A stretch of DNA of 64,000 nt. It comes from Lachnospiraceae bacterium. GTDB lineage: Bacteria; Bacillota; Clostridia; Lachnospirales; Lachnospiraceae. The stretch spans positions 248,001 to 312,000 of the forward strand of contig CAJTBF010000002.1 in the NCBI GenBank assembly GCA_910574195.1. The letters run 5' to 3'. Below are positions 42,754 through 52,389 of the stretch, piece after piece. The notes under the pieces were generated by a model that was not told where the DNA came from, did no database searches, and saw nothing but the letters and a program-made list of their open reading frames with translations. Positions within the stretch are counted from its first letter, which is position 1, and each line of letters begins with the position of its first letter. The translations under genes and the position numbers were made by a program.

Positions 42754-44505
42754 ATGATGAGCACATATATGAAGAAGGTTTTTGAATTTATAGAGAAATA
42801 CCATATGATTACAGAAGGAGATATGGTGATTGCAGGTATATCGGGGGGAGCCGACTCGGTATGCCTGTTTTTCGTACTGTTGGAACTGCGCAGGAAGTCG
42901 GGAATTGATTTTATTGCCGTTCATGTCAACCATGGTTTACGGGGAGAGCCGGCGGATGCAGACGAGGCGTTTGTACGGACTTTGTGCAGTAAATATAAAG
43001 TTCCTTTGGAAGTTTCTCGGGTGCATCTGGAATTAATTGCCAAAAACAGGAAACAATCTTTGGAAGAGGCGGGAAGGATGGTACGCCGGGAAGCCTTTGA
43101 AGCTGCCGGAGGAAAACGAACAAAAATTCGAATTGCATTGGCGCATCATCAGAATGATAATGCAGAGACTTTCCTGTGGAATCTTTCAAGGGGAAGTGGA
43201 TTGGATGGCATGGGAGGAATCCGTCCTGTAAACGGAAAATATATTCGCCCGCTTTTATGTCTGTGCAGAAAGGATATTGAGCAATTTTTGAAAGAAAAAG
43301 GACAAGATTTCTGTACGGATGCGACAAACGCAGAAACCGCGTATACGAGAAATAAGCTGCGGCATTTGGTGATTCCAATTTTGGAGCAGGAAGTAAATGC
43401 GGGAACCATCCGGCATTTCAATGAAGCGATGGAACAGATCCGTGAGGTGCAGGAATATATGGAAGCACAGGCTGCGGCAGCATTTGAGCAATGTGTTTTC
43501 CGTAAAAATTCTCGTCAGGGAGAATGGGAGGCAGCTTCGTGGATGACAGAAAGAGAGCCGGACGACGGGAAGAGGGAGGAAAAGGGATGCTATCTGGTCC
43601 GGAGAAAGCAGTGGGAGAACTATCCGTTGGTTTTGCAAAAGATGCTGCTTCGTAGAGTGTTGGAACTGCTGGCGGGACAAATGCGCGATGTGGGAAGGGT
43701 TCATATTCAGGCGCTATTGGACCTGTTTGAAAAACAAGTCGGGAAACGTGTGGACTTGCCTTTTTCTGTGCAGGCAATTCGTGTATACGAGGGAATCGAA
43801 TTATCCCGAAGCCGGCAGGGTATGGCAGAAGAGCGATTGTCAGATTCAGCCCGTATGTTGGGCGGTGCAGAACGATCGGCAGTTTCACATTACGAGAGAG
43901 AAAAAGAGAAAGTGAATAAACTGTTGCGTATTCCGGGCGAGACGGAGATCCTGCCGCTGCGATTGAAAATCCGCTGCAGTGTGTTTTTGAAGCCGGCGTC
44001 ATTTTCCAGGAAAGAAATACCAGAAAAAATATACACGAAATGGTTTGACTATGATATAATAAAAACGATACTCTGTATAAGGACAAGAGAAAGCGGGGAT
44101 TTTCTTACGGTTGACCGGGCAGGGCATCGACAAAAATTGAAATCATGGTTTATCAATAACAAAATACCTGCAAAGGAAAGAGACGGTTGTCTTTGCATCG
44201 CGGAAGGAAAAGAGATTCTTTGGATCCTGGGATATCGTATGAACAGTGCATATCAGGTTCAGGAACATACGAAAAGGATTCTGCAAATTGAGGTGATGTG
44301 GGAAGAAGGGCAGGACGGTTCGGGTTTTGCATTTTCAGAGGAGGCAGGAACCCTGATTGACGGGAATGAAAAGAGAAAGTGTACAGATTCCAGATGTACA
44401 GACGGAACAGAAGAACGGAGGAAAGAAGATGGCGGAGACGATTCGGGAGCTGGTATCGGAACGGGAAGTAGATCAGAAAATCGCGGAGCTGGGCAGAAAG
44501 ATTAG
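42754..44505 (+). CDS. tilS: tRNA(Ile)-lysidine synthetase
   Basis: TilS adds lysine to C34 of tRNA-Ile(CAU) so that it reads AUA. The 583-residue product has the PP-loop ISGGADSVCLF near residue 30, VHVNHGLRG, LAHHQNDNAETFLWNLSRGSGLDGMGGI and a downstream TilS substrate-binding region (RIPGETEILP, then SGDFLTVDRAGHRQKLKSWFINNKIP). It is essential in nearly all bacteria. The C-terminus is low complexity and overlaps hpt by 77 bases. The start is uncertain among ATG 42754, 42757 and 42769, all with weak ribosome sites. Confidence 0.93.
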   Translation: MMSTYMKKVFEFIEKYHMITEGDMVIAGISGGADSVCLFFVLLELRRKSGIDFIAVHVNHGLRGEPADADEAFVRTLCSKYKVPLEVSRVHLELIAKNRKQSLEEAGRMVRREAFEAAGGKRTKIRIALAHHQNDNAETFLWNLSRGSGLDGMGGIRPVNGKYIRPLLCLCRKDIEQFLKEKGQDFCTDATNAETAYTRNKLRHLVIPILEQEVNAGTIRHFNEAMEQIREVQEYMEAQAAAAFEQCVFRKNSRQGEWEAASWMTEREPDDGKREEKGCYLVRRKQWENYPLVLQKMLLRRVLELLAGQMRDVGRVHIQALLDLFEKQVGKRVDLPFSVQAIRVYEGIELSRSRQGMAEERLSDSARMLGGAERSAVSHYEREKEKVNKLLRIPGETEILPLRLKIRCSVFLKPASFSRKEIPEKIYTKWFDYDIIKTILCIRTRESGDFLTVDRAGHRQKLKSWFINNKIPAKERDGCLCIAEGKEILWILGYRMNSAYQVQEHTKRILQIEVMWEEGQDGSGFAFSEEAGTLIDGNEKRKCTDSRCTDGTEERRKEDGGDDSGAGIGTGSRSENRGAGQKD

Positions 44506-44956
44506 TGAGGATTACGCCGGAAAAAGGATTCATTTGATTTGTATTTTAAAGGGCGGCGTATTTTTTATGTGTGAACTGGCAAAGCGGATTACGATACCGG
44601 TGTCCATGGACTTTATGTGTGTGAGCAGCTATGGCGACGATACCTCTTCCAGTGGGATTGTGCGTATTGCAAAAGATCTGGATGAATCTATTGAGGGAAA
44701 AGAAGTTTTGATTGTAGAGGATATCATCGACTCAGGGCGCACACTGTATTATCTGATTGATGTACTGATGAAGCGAAAACCTGCAGGAATCCGTCTGTGT
44801 ACATTGCTGGATAAACCGGAACGCAGGGTGAAGGATGTAAAGGTGGATTACGTGGGATTTCATATCCCGGATGAATTTGTGGTAGGGTATGGTCTTGACT
44901 ATGCGCAGAAATACCGAAATCTGCCTTATATTGGAGTGGTAGAAGGAATAGAATAA
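44429..44956 (+). CDS. hpt: Hypoxanthine phosphoribosyltransferase
   Basis: A 175-residue purine salvage enzyme with ILKGGVFFMCELAKRI, the PRPP-binding motif VLIVEDIIDSGRT, and VDYVGFHIPDEFVVGYGLDYAQKYRNLPYIGVV, which matches Hpt over its whole length. It converts hypoxanthine or guanine and PRPP to IMP or GMP. ATG 44429 is supported by GGAGGAAAG, so translation starts inside tilS. The order tilS-hpt-ftsH is the standard Firmicute arrangement. Confidence 0.95.
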   Translation: MAETIRELVSEREVDQKIAELGRKISEDYAGKRIHLICILKGGVFFMCELAKRITIPVSMDFMCVSSYGDDTSSSGIVRIAKDLDESIEGKEVLIVEDIIDSGRTLYYLIDVLMKRKPAGIRLCTLLDKPERRVKDVKVDYVGFHIPDEFVVGYGLDYAQKYRNLPYIGVVEGIE

Positions 44957-44961
44957 ACGCG

Positions 44962-44989
44962 GCTGTACAATGACTGTGCTTTGTACGGC
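44962..44989 (+). promoter_or_regulatory. Stem-loop between hpt and ftsH
   Basis: GCTGTACAA and TTGTACGGC (one G-T pair) form a 9-bp stem with a 10-base loop, 30 bases before the ftsH start. No T-tract follows, so attenuation by a standard terminator is unlikely. Confidence 0.4.
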
Positions 44990-45018
44990 AGCGAAGAAAC
45001 AGGAAGGAGCAGATACCA

Positions 45019-46869
45019 TTGAACAACAGTAATAAATACAGGACTATGAGTGGCGCCACAGTTTTCATGTTCATTGCCATCGTGTTTTTTGTGCTCTGGT
45101 TTACCGGTCAGATGCAGCAGCGTGAACAGGAGATCAGTTATACACAGTTTGTGCGGGAATTAAAGGACGGAAATGTGGCAGAGGCGATCATTAGCCAGAG
45201 TAAATCCGTGCCTACCGGATCTGTAACAGTAACATTGAAGGACCTGCATGCTGCTAAAATAGTTTATGTGTCGGATGTAAATGCAGTGCAGGAGATGTTG
45301 ACGAAAAACGGCGTGGAGTACCAGATGTTAAAAGTACAGGAGGACAGCATGTTTACCACAGTGCTTCTTCCCGTCGTAATCATGCTGGCCGGCGTATTTC
45401 TTTTGTTTTTGCTTTTTAATCGTCAGAGCGGCGGAGGAGCGAATGCAAAAGCTATGAATTTTGGAAAGAGCAGAGCGCGCATGAGTAGTCCTTCGGATAA
45501 AAAGGTAACCTTTTCCGATGTGGCAGGTCTGAAAGAAGAAAAAGAAGAGTTGGAAGAGATTGTAGATTTCCTGAAGACACCGAAAAAGTATATTCAGGTG
45601 GGAGCCAGAATACCGAAGGGCGTACTATTGGAGGGGCCTCCGGGAACCGGAAAAACTTTGCTGGCCAAGGCAGTGGCAGGCGAAGCGGGAGTACCGTTTT
45701 TCAGTATTTCCGGTTCGGATTTTGTGGAGATGTTTGTGGGCGTGGGAGCCTCGCGTGTACGTGATTTATTCCAGGACGCGAAGAAGAACGCTCCCTGTAT
45801 TATTTTTATTGATGAGATTGACGCGGTGGCCAGACGACGGGGAAGCGGACTTGGCGGAGGTCATGACGAGCGGGAACAGACTCTGAATCAGCTTCTGGTG
45901 GAGATGGACGGATTCGGAGTGAACGAAGGCATTATTGTGATGGCGGCAACAAATCGAAAGGATATTCTTGATCCTGCGATTCTGCGTCCGGGCCGCTTTG
46001 ACCGGAACGTCATTGTGGGACGGCCGGATGTGGGCGGCCGGGAAGAGATTCTGAAGGTACATGCAGCGAATAAGCCTTTGGGAGACGACGTGGATTTGAA
46101 GCAGATTGCGCAGACGACGGCAGGATTTACCGGAGCGGATTTGGAAAATTTACTGAATGAAGCTGCCATTCTGGCTGCGAAAGAAGAACGGATTTATTTG
46201 ACGCAGGCAGATATTCGTCATGCATTTGTGAAAGTGGGGATCGGACCGGAAAAGAAGAGCCGGATTGTGTCGGAAAAGGAACGGAAAATCACGGCGTATC
46301 ATGAGGCAGGTCATGCGATTTTGTTCCATGTGCTGCCGGATGTAGGGCCGGTGTACAGTGTATCCATCGTGCCTACGGGAGCGGCCGGCGGTTATACGAT
46401 GCCGCTGCCGGAGCGGGACGATATGTTTAATACAAAGGGGCATATGCTGCAGGAGATTACAGTGTCTCTGGGCGGACGTGTGGCGGAGGAAGAAGTATTT
46501 GATGATATTACCACGGGAGCTTCCCAGGATATCCGGCAGGCGACGGCGATTGCAAAATCCATGATTACCAAGTTTGGCATGTCGGAGCGGCTGGGGCTGA
46601 TTAATTATGACAACGACAGCGACGAAGTGTTTATCGGAAGAGATTTCGGTCATACTTCCAGAGGATACGGGGAGAAAGTTGCGGGTACCATTGACGAGGA
46701 AGTAAAACGGATCATAGACGAGTGTTATGCGAAGGCGAGAGCATTGCTCCAGGAGTATCATTCGGTGTTGGAAGCGTGTGCAGGGCTTCTTCTGGAGAAA
46801 GAAAAAATAACACGCAGCGAATTCGAGGCACTTTTTGAAAAGGAAGAGGAGGGGCTTACCGTTTTGTAA
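45019..46869 (+). CDS. ftsH: ATP-dependent zinc metalloprotease FtsH
   Basis: A 616-residue membrane AAA protease. TM1 ([16 protein letters not shown]), a periplasmic segment, TM2 ([20 protein letters not shown]), the AAA module with Walker A GPPGTGKT (206-213), Walker [14 protein letters not shown], the ILRPGRFDR second region of homology, and the zinc site HEAGH (428-432). It degrades misfolded membrane and regulatory proteins. The start is TTG 45019 with AGGAAGGAG upstream. Genes tilS-hpt-ftsH form one unit. Confidence 0.97.
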   Translation: MNNSNKYRTMSGATVFMFIAIVFFVLWFTGQMQQREQEISYTQFVRELKDGNVAEAIISQSKSVPTGSVTVTLKDLHAAKIVYVSDVNAVQEMLTKNGVEYQMLKVQEDSMFTTVLLPVVIMLAGVFLLFLLFNRQSGGGANAKAMNFGKSRARMSSPSDKKVTFSDVAGLKEEKEELEEIVDFLKTPKKYIQVGARIPKGVLLEGPPGTGKTLLAKAVAGEAGVPFFSISGSDFVEMFVGVGASRVRDLFQDAKKNAPCIIFIDEIDAVARRRGSGLGGGHDEREQTLNQLLVEMDGFGVNEGIIVMAATNRKDILDPAILRPGRFDRNVIVGRPDVGGREEILKVHAANKPLGDDVDLKQIAQTTAGFTGADLENLLNEAAILAAKEERIYLTQADIRHAFVKVGIGPEKKSRIVSEKERKITAYHEAGHAILFHVLPDVGPVYSVSIVPTGAAGGYTMPLPERDDMFNTKGHMLQEITVSLGGRVAEEEVFDDITTGASQDIRQATAIAKSMITKFGMSERLGLINYDNDSDEVFIGRDFGHTSRGYGEKVAGTIDEEVKRIIDECYAKARALLQEYHSVLEACAGLLLEKEKITRSEFEALFEKEEEGLTVL

Positions 46870-46965
46870 GGGGAGCAGATCTTTTAAGAGACGTTCTGTG
46901 CGGAAAATCTTTGGCAAAGAGTAATTTGACGAGAAGCAACGACAGGTATGACAGGGGGATGAATT

Positions 46966-49308
46966 ATGCGGTCACACAGAAGACGTTTTGGAAAACGGTC
47001 ACAAAGTACATTTTCGGAAAGACTAAATGGTTTCAGGAAAAAGGAGAAAGAAACGGACAGGGCAGGAATAAAAGCGATACAGGGGATCCCAGATCCCCAA
47101 AATCATATACAGGAAAAATCAAATGGCTCGTCCGCAGCATTTCCACCCGTAAATCCGCAGGAAATAAGGATAGAGGAAGATCAGACTGTACAGCCGGGGC
47201 AGACGATATCGTCTGTGAAGGAGATACAGGCAGAAAGAAAGAGAAAAGAGGAGGGGACTATCAACCGGGACGCGTTATTTTGTGACGGAACCTCTTCTTA
47301 TGTGATTCCGGCGGAACCGGCGGTGAATCAGAAAATTCGCCTTCGTTTCCGGACGGCGAGGGATGATGTCAGTCAGGTCCTTCTGGTGGCGGATTCCGGG
47401 ATTTACCCGATGGAGGAGGTTTGCCCCTGGGGAGAGTTTGATTATTATGAGATTGAGTGGCAGTTGGGTGCAAAGCCGTTTACGTACTATTTTGAGATTC
47501 ATTGCGGGGAGGAAGTATGCTATTATAACCGCTGCGGCGCCAGAGATCAGATAGAGGAACATTATTCTTTTCGGATTATGCCGGGATTTTCCACTCCGGA
47601 ATGGGCTAAGGGCGCCGTCATGTATCAGATTTTTGTAGATCGCTTTTATAACGGTGATCCGGAAAATGATGTGAAAGACAAGGAATATCTTTATATCGGG
47701 GCGCCGGTAGAAAAAGTGGAGGACTGGAATTGCCCGCCGCAGAATATGGACGTCCGCCGGTTTTATGGGGGAGATCTGCAAGGGGTGATGGACAAGTTGG
47801 ATTATTTACAGGATCTGGGGATTGAAGTGATCTATTTTAATCCGTTGTTTGTATCTCCGTCCAATCACAAATATGATATTCAGGATTATGATTATATTGA
47901 TCCGCATTATGGAAAAATTGTGGAGGATAGCGGGGATGTCCTTCCTGAAGGGGCGACGGATAACAGCAATGCAGGATTGTATAAGAACCGGGTCGGAAAT
48001 CTGGCGAATCTGGAGGCCAGCAATCAATTGTTTATCCGGCTGGTGGAAGAGATGCACCGCCGGGGGATGCGTGTGATCCTGGACGGGGTGTTTAATCATT
48101 GCGGTTCCTTTCATAAGTGGATGGATCGGGAACGGGTCTATGAAGGGCACCCGGGATTTGAGGAAGGCGCTTTTATCAGTAAAGATAGTCCTTACCGCAC
48201 GTTTTTTCATTTCTTTGACGAACGGGAGGAAGCATGGCCCTATAATCAAAGCTACGACGGATGGTGGGGAAATGATACTCTTCCCAAACTGAATTATGAG
48301 GATTCCGAAAAACTGGAGCAATTTATTCTGGATATTGGAAAGAAATGGGTTTCTCCCCCCTACAATGTGGACGGATGGCGTTTGGATGTGGCGGCGGATC
48401 TGGGAAAATCCAATGAATATAATCACGAGTTCTGGAAGAAATTTCGCAAGGCAGTGAAGGGGGTACGTCCGGATGCGCTGATTCTGGCGGAGCATTATGG
48501 AGATCCGGTTGACTGGCTGCGTGGGGACGAGTGGGACAGCGTCATGAATTATGACGCTTTTATGGAACCATTAACCTGGTTTTTAACCGGGATGGAGAAG
48601 CACAGTGATGAGCGGAGAACGGATCTCTGGGGAAACGCGGATGATTTTGTGAATACGATGCATCACTTTATGGCAAGTATGATGACGCCGTCTTTGCAGG
48701 TGGCAATGAATGAATTGTCCAATCATGACCATTCCCGTTTTTTGACACGGACGAATCATATTGTAGGGCGTCTTGCAGATAACGGGTACAAAGCGGCGTC
48801 TGAGGGGATTAATTATGCGGTGATGTGTGAAGCGGTCGCCATACAGATGACATGGGTGGGCGCCCCGACGGTCTATTATGGGGATGAAGCCGGCGTATGT
48901 GGATTTACCGATCCGGACAGCCGCCGGACTTATCCGTGGGGAGAAGAGAATCAAAGACTTCTGGCGTTTCATAAAGAAATGATACGGATTCATCGAACGG
49001 AACTGCCGCTGCGGATCGGATCCATCAAGATGTTGTACTGGGAAAATAACGTATTGGCATACGGGCGGTTTCAGGGAAGAGAGCAGATCATTGTCATTTT
49101 GAACAATGATAAGACGCTGAAAGAAGTTGTGGTTCCGGTGTGGCTGGCAGAGGTTCCCAAACGGGGAAGGATGGAACGGCTGATGTATTCCTATGAAGAT
49201 GGGTTTACGACGGAGCATGACGAGTATATTATCCATGACGGAGAAGTTGTGGTGAATATGGGAAGGCACTCCGTACTTGTGATGAAAACCAAAAAAGAGG
49301 AAAGATAA
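46966..49308 (+). CDS. GH13 alpha-glucan hydrolase (neopullulanase-like)
   Basis: A 780-residue GH13 enzyme. Residues 1-100 are a basic, low-complexity extension with no signal peptide; residues about 105-220 look like a CBM34-type beta domain (YVIPAEPAVNQKIRLRFRTARDD); the barrel begins at about 220 (WAKGAVMYQIFVDRFYNGDPEND). Catalytic residues are Asp474 (DGWRLDVA), Glu509 (LILAEHYGD) and Asp588 (ELSNHDHSRF); DGVFNHCG is conserved region I. The pattern is that of cyclomaltodextrinase/neopullulanase-type enzymes, thus cytoplasmic maltodextrin breakdown. GGGGGATGAATT precedes the ATG. It lies between housekeeping genes ftsH and metG, with no sugar-transport genes nearby. Confidence 0.92.
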   Translation: MRSHRRRFGKRSQSTFSERLNGFRKKEKETDRAGIKAIQGIPDPQNHIQEKSNGSSAAFPPVNPQEIRIEEDQTVQPGQTISSVKEIQAERKRKEEGTINRDALFCDGTSSYVIPAEPAVNQKIRLRFRTARDDVSQVLLVADSGIYPMEEVCPWGEFDYYEIEWQLGAKPFTYYFEIHCGEEVCYYNRCGARDQIEEHYSFRIMPGFSTPEWAKGAVMYQIFVDRFYNGDPENDVKDKEYLYIGAPVEKVEDWNCPPQNMDVRRFYGGDLQGVMDKLDYLQDLGIEVIYFNPLFVSPSNHKYDIQDYDYIDPHYGKIVEDSGDVLPEGATDNSNAGLYKNRVGNLANLEASNQLFIRLVEEMHRRGMRVILDGVFNHCGSFHKWMDRERVYEGHPGFEEGAFISKDSPYRTFFHFFDEREEAWPYNQSYDGWWGNDTLPKLNYEDSEKLEQFILDIGKKWVSPPYNVDGWRLDVAADLGKSNEYNHEFWKKFRKAVKGVRPDALILAEHYGDPVDWLRGDEWDSVMNYDAFMEPLTWFLTGMEKHSDERRTDLWGNADDFVNTMHHFMASMMTPSLQVAMNELSNHDHSRFLTRTNHIVGRLADNGYKAASEGINYAVMCEAVAIQMTWVGAPTVYYGDEAGVCGFTDPDSRRTYPWGEENQRLLAFHKEMIRIHRTELPLRIGSIKMLYWENNVLAYGRFQGREQIIVILNNDKTLKEVVVPVWLAEVPKRGRMERLMYSYEDGFTTEHDEYIIHDGEVVVNMGRHSVLVMKTKKEER

Positions 49309-49321
49309 AGGAGAGGGAAAT

Positions 49322-51232
49322 ATGGCAGGAAAACAAAAGTATTATATTACAACGGCAATTGCATACACATCCGGAAAACCACATATTGGGAATTCCTATG
49401 AGATTGTTCTGGCGGATGCCATTGCACGGTATAAGAGAAGTCAGGGATGTGATGTGTTTTTCCAGACGGGGACGGATGAACATGGGCAGAAGATTGAGCT
49501 GAAAGCGCAGGAAGCGGGCGTTACTCCAAAGAAATTTGTGGACGACGTATCCACAGAGATCAAACGAATCTGGGATCTGATGGACACTTCCTATGACAAG
49601 TTTATCCGAACCACCGATGAAGAGCATGAAAAGCAGGTGCAGAAGATTTTCAGAAAGCTATATGAAAAAGGAGATATTTACAAAGGGTACTATGAAGGAA
49701 TGTATTGTACACCCTGTGAGTCGTTTTTTACAGAGTCCCAGTTAGTAGATGGGAAATGTCCGGATTGCGGCAGAGAGGTGCAGCCGGCCAGGGAGGAAGC
49801 GTATTTCTTCAAAATGAGCAAGTATGCGGATCGTCTGATTGAACATATTAATACCCATCCGGAGTTTATTCAGCCGGTGTCCCGTAAAAATGAGATGATG
49901 AATAATTTTCTGCTTCCGGGGCTGCAGGACCTGTGTGTTTCCAGGACTTCTTTTCAATGGGGGATTCCGGTAGATTTTGATCCGAAGCATGTGGTATATG
50001 TATGGCTGGATGCATTGACCAATTACATTACGGGAATTGGGTATGATTGTGACGGAAAGAGTACGGAACAGTTTCAAAAAAACTGGCCTGCAGATTTGCA
50101 CCTGATCGGGAAGGATATTATTCGGTTCCATACAATTTACTGGCCGATTTTTCTAATGGCTTTGGATCTTCCTTTGCCGAAGCAGATTTTCGGACATCCC
50201 TGGCTTTTGCAGGGAGACGGGAAAATGAGCAAATCCAGAGGAAATGTACTGTATGCGGATGAGTTGGTAGAGTTTTTCGGTGTAGATGCAGTACGTTATT
50301 TTGTACTTCATGAGATGCCATTTGAAAATGACGGTGTGATTTCCTGGGAGCTGATGGTAGAACGACTGAATTCGGATCTGGCCAATACACTGGGCAATCT
50401 GGTCAATCGGACGGTGTCCATGACAAACAAATATTTTGGCGGTACGGCAGCAGACCGGGGAGCGGCAGAAGACGTTGATATGGATTTGAAGAGGGTGGCA
50501 GAACAGACACCCGGACTTGTGGAAGCAAAGATGGAAGAATTGCGTGTAGCAGATGCGATTACGGAAATTTTTCATCTGTTTAAGCGCTGCAATAAGTATA
50601 TTGATGAGACTATGCCCTGGGTGCTGGCGAAAGATGAGGCGAAAAAGGAACGTCTGGAGACGGTATTGTGGAATCTGATTCAAAGTATTTCGGCCGGTGC
50701 AAAACTGTTGGAGCCTTTTATGCCCTCTACCAGTAAGAAAATTCTGGAACAATTGAATGACGGACATGTAACGGATAAACCGGAAATTTTATTCCAACGT
50801 CTGGATTTGAAAGAGGTTATGGAAAAAGTGGAAAAACTTCATCCGGTTTCGGACGGGGAGGAAGGAAAAACAGCGGAAGAAGAGGGGATTGATATCGAAG
50901 GGAAACCGGAGATTTCATTTGAAGATTTTGGTAAAATGCAGTTTCAGGTAGGGGAGATTATTGCCTGTGAGGAAGTGAAAAAGTCCAGAAAGCTTCTTTG
51001 CTCCAAGGTGAAGATCGGAAGTCAGGTGAAGCAGATTGTATCCGGGATCAAAGCAGAATATTCTCCGGAAGAAATGATCGGGAAAAAAGTAATGGTGCTT
51101 GTGAACCTGAAACCGGCGAAACTGGCAGGAGTGCTGTCGGAAGGAATGTTACTCTGCGCGGAGGATGCGGCAGGAAATTTGTCTCTGGTAATACCTGAGA
51201 GGGAAATGCCCTCCGGCGCGGAAATCCGGTAG
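49322..51232 (+). CDS. metG: Methionyl-tRNA synthetase
   Basis: A 636-residue class I synthetase. The HIGH-like motif appears as KPHIGNSYEIVLADAIARY, the zinc knuckle as CTPCES and CPDCG, the adenylate loop as DGKMSKSRGN, and the C-terminal 110 residues are a tRNA-binding domain (FGKMQFQVGEIIACEEVKKSRKLLCSKVKIG). It charges tRNA-Met with methionine. GGAGAGGGAAAT precedes the ATG. No terminator was recognised directly downstream. Confidence 0.97.
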   Translation: MAGKQKYYITTAIAYTSGKPHIGNSYEIVLADAIARYKRSQGCDVFFQTGTDEHGQKIELKAQEAGVTPKKFVDDVSTEIKRIWDLMDTSYDKFIRTTDEEHEKQVQKIFRKLYEKGDIYKGYYEGMYCTPCESFFTESQLVDGKCPDCGREVQPAREEAYFFKMSKYADRLIEHINTHPEFIQPVSRKNEMMNNFLLPGLQDLCVSRTSFQWGIPVDFDPKHVVYVWLDALTNYITGIGYDCDGKSTEQFQKNWPADLHLIGKDIIRFHTIYWPIFLMALDLPLPKQIFGHPWLLQGDGKMSKSRGNVLYADELVEFFGVDAVRYFVLHEMPFENDGVISWELMVERLNSDLANTLGNLVNRTVSMTNKYFGGTAADRGAAEDVDMDLKRVAEQTPGLVEAKMEELRVADAITEIFHLFKRCNKYIDETMPWVLAKDEAKKERLETVLWNLIQSISAGAKLLEPFMPSTSKKILEQLNDGHVTDKPEILFQRLDLKEVMEKVEKLHPVSDGEEGKTAEEEGIDIEGKPEISFEDFGKMQFQVGEIIACEEVKKSRKLLCSKVKIGSQVKQIVSGIKAEYSPEEMIGKKVMVLVNLKPAKLAGVLSEGMLLCAEDAAGNLSLVIPEREMPSGAEIR

Positions 51233-51523
51233 AATTTGCGGAGATGATACGGGATGCCCGGATGGGTATACCTATGGGACAATGAAAGCTATCCACTCGC
51301 CCGAAGAGCATTCAATGCGGGATGTCCGGATGGAATATCTAATCGGATATTAGTGATTCAATTAGTATGCTTGCAGGACGTATTAGGAAAAGTTAAAGGT
51401 CAAAAAGATAATTTTTGTAGGATATATTCTGTGTGTGTATTTGTATATAAAACATAAATATTCAGAAAATTATATACAAAATAATCAATTATAAATTTAT
51501 TTAAAAAAATATAAAAAGATGCA
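51233..51523 (+). other. Intergenic stretch after metG with a short direct repeat
   Basis: No gene is supported. CGGGATGCCCGGATGGGTAT (51248-51267) is repeated almost exactly as CGGGATGTCCGGATGGAATAT about 68 bases later. A 67-codon frame (51254-51457) exists but has no ribosome site or recognisable sequence. From 51400 the DNA becomes very AT-rich. Confidence 0.5.
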
Positions 51524-51552
51524 TTGACAAATGAAGGCGGGTGTGATATTAT
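51524..51552 (+). promoter_or_regulatory. Strong sigma-A-like promoter of an orphan transcription unit
   Basis: TTGACA (51524-51529), 17 bases, then TATTAT (51547-51552), in an AT-rich context. The match to consensus is among the best in the window. It faces a stretch without a conserved gene. Confidence 0.65.
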
Positions 51553-51677
51553 AAATTCAATCCAAAAGAGATCCAAAAGCAGATCTCAGAAAGGAGATAT
51601 CTACAATAGATATATTTGAAAGAGTAATTTTCTATGGTAGATAATTGAAGTATCAGAAAGAAGGAGGTAGAGGTCCC

Positions 51678-51764
51678 GTGGACAGTATAGTAATAGTTAC
51701 AACACAATATGTCAGTGGTATGGTAGATGGAAGTTCCTGTGCAGAAGAGACCTTTACTCATTGA
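51678..51764 (+). CDS. Candidate 28-residue small protein
   Basis: GTG 51678 is preceded by AAGGAGG with 9 bases spacing, a near-perfect ribosome site. The frame encodes a peptide starting MDSIVIVTTQYVSGMVDG with one Cys and an acidic end. It is the best translated candidate in the orphan unit. I do not recognise it; short frames with good ribosome sites also occur by chance in purine-rich DNA. Confidence 0.35.
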   Translation: MDSIVIVTTQYVSGMVDGSSCAEETFTH

Positions 51765-51976
51765 AGAGAAAAGGATTCGGTAAATATAGAATGAAAAGGT
51801 AAAATGATCGGAGAGTTTAGGAAGCCGGATCATAGTCAAAAGATTTCACATCTGCAGACATATTGCATACAGATACCACAGATAATCGAATTTCCTATGA
51901 TGTGTAAAGAAACATGAAAAGGAATAATATTTCATAGAAAGCATAGAAGGTTATAGAAGGAATAATTTAGTAAGGT

Positions 51977-52005
51977 ACCGGAATACTGAAGAACAGTACT
52001 GCGGT
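51977..52005 (+). repeat. Nested hairpin flanked by direct repeats
   Basis: ACCG, GAA, TACTG, loop AAGAA, CAGTA, CTG, CGGT: two stems of 4 and 5 bp with a symmetric 3 by 3 internal loop. The 14-base direct repeat TTATAGAAGGAATA lies 13 bases to the left of it (51951-51964) and 11 bases to the right (52016-52029). Confidence 0.5.
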
Positions 52006-52288
52006 GGGTGAAGAATTATAGAAGGAATAGCTGAGGGATGTGCTTTAGAGTATGAGCGTATTACCAGATACTGATGAAGTGGAAACAGAAACAGAGGCGG
52101 ATGCAGAAAAAGCAGAAAATTTTGGGAAAGGACAAGACAGAAGCCGGGGCAGAAACACAAGTCAGAGAGATGGATTTGGTTAGAAAAGAAAGAAGACTCA
52201 GTATAAAAGTAAAGGTCTTTACAGGAACGAAATCGGAAGATTCCTCCGATTTACAGATAAATAAGATGATAAAATTGAATATAAATTA

Positions 52289-52331
52289 AAAGGCATCCTC
52301 CGCGGAACGGTTTGGATGCCTTTATTTTTTT
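52289..52331 (+). terminator. Rho-independent terminator of the orphan unit
   Basis: AAAGGCATCC and GGATGCCTTT form a perfect 10-bp stem around a 15-base loop, followed by ATTTTTTT. A TTGACA box of the next promoter begins at its end. Confidence 0.9.
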
Positions 52332-52358
52332 GACAATAGGGAATAGTTATGGTAAACT
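52330..52358 (+). promoter_or_regulatory. Putative promoter of the TPR-AAA giant gene
   Basis: TTGACA (52330-52335), 17 bases, then TAAACT (52353-52358). It begins in the T-tract of the preceding terminator and would give a leader of about 220 bases. Confidence 0.5.
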
Positions 52359-52389
52359 ATACTGTACGAAAGAATGCGTTTTGAAAAAG

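Larger units (their letters stand above)
51553..52288 (+). ncRNA. Candidate structured or peptide-coding transcript of unknown function
   Basis: Between the promoter at 51524 and the terminator at 52289 lies about 735 bases without a recognisable gene. The plus strand is purine-rich. A nested hairpin at 51977-52005 (ACCG...CGGT enclosing TACTG-AAGAA-CAGTA) is flanked by direct repeats TTATAGAAGGAATA at 51951 and 52016. It also holds small frames of 28 codons (51678), 37 codons (51804-51917), 43 codons (52052-52183) and 71 codons (52074-52289). It may be a long non-coding RNA, a group of small peptides or a decayed gene; the sequence alone does not decide. Confidence 0.35.

Noticed and set aside
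41812-42933. 373-codon minus-strand frame
   Set aside because: It lies antisense across the carboxypeptidase and tilS genes, which have clear catalytic motifs; the product is His/Cys/Ile-rich without domains.
46911-47285. 124-codon plus-strand frame overlapping the start of the GH13 gene
   Set aside because: The GH13 frame continues into a full catalytic domain and has the better ribosome site; the alternative frame ends within 375 bases and has no homology that I can see.
51254-51457. 67-codon frame after metG
   Set aside because: No ribosome site, no recognisable motif and an AT-driven C-terminal half.
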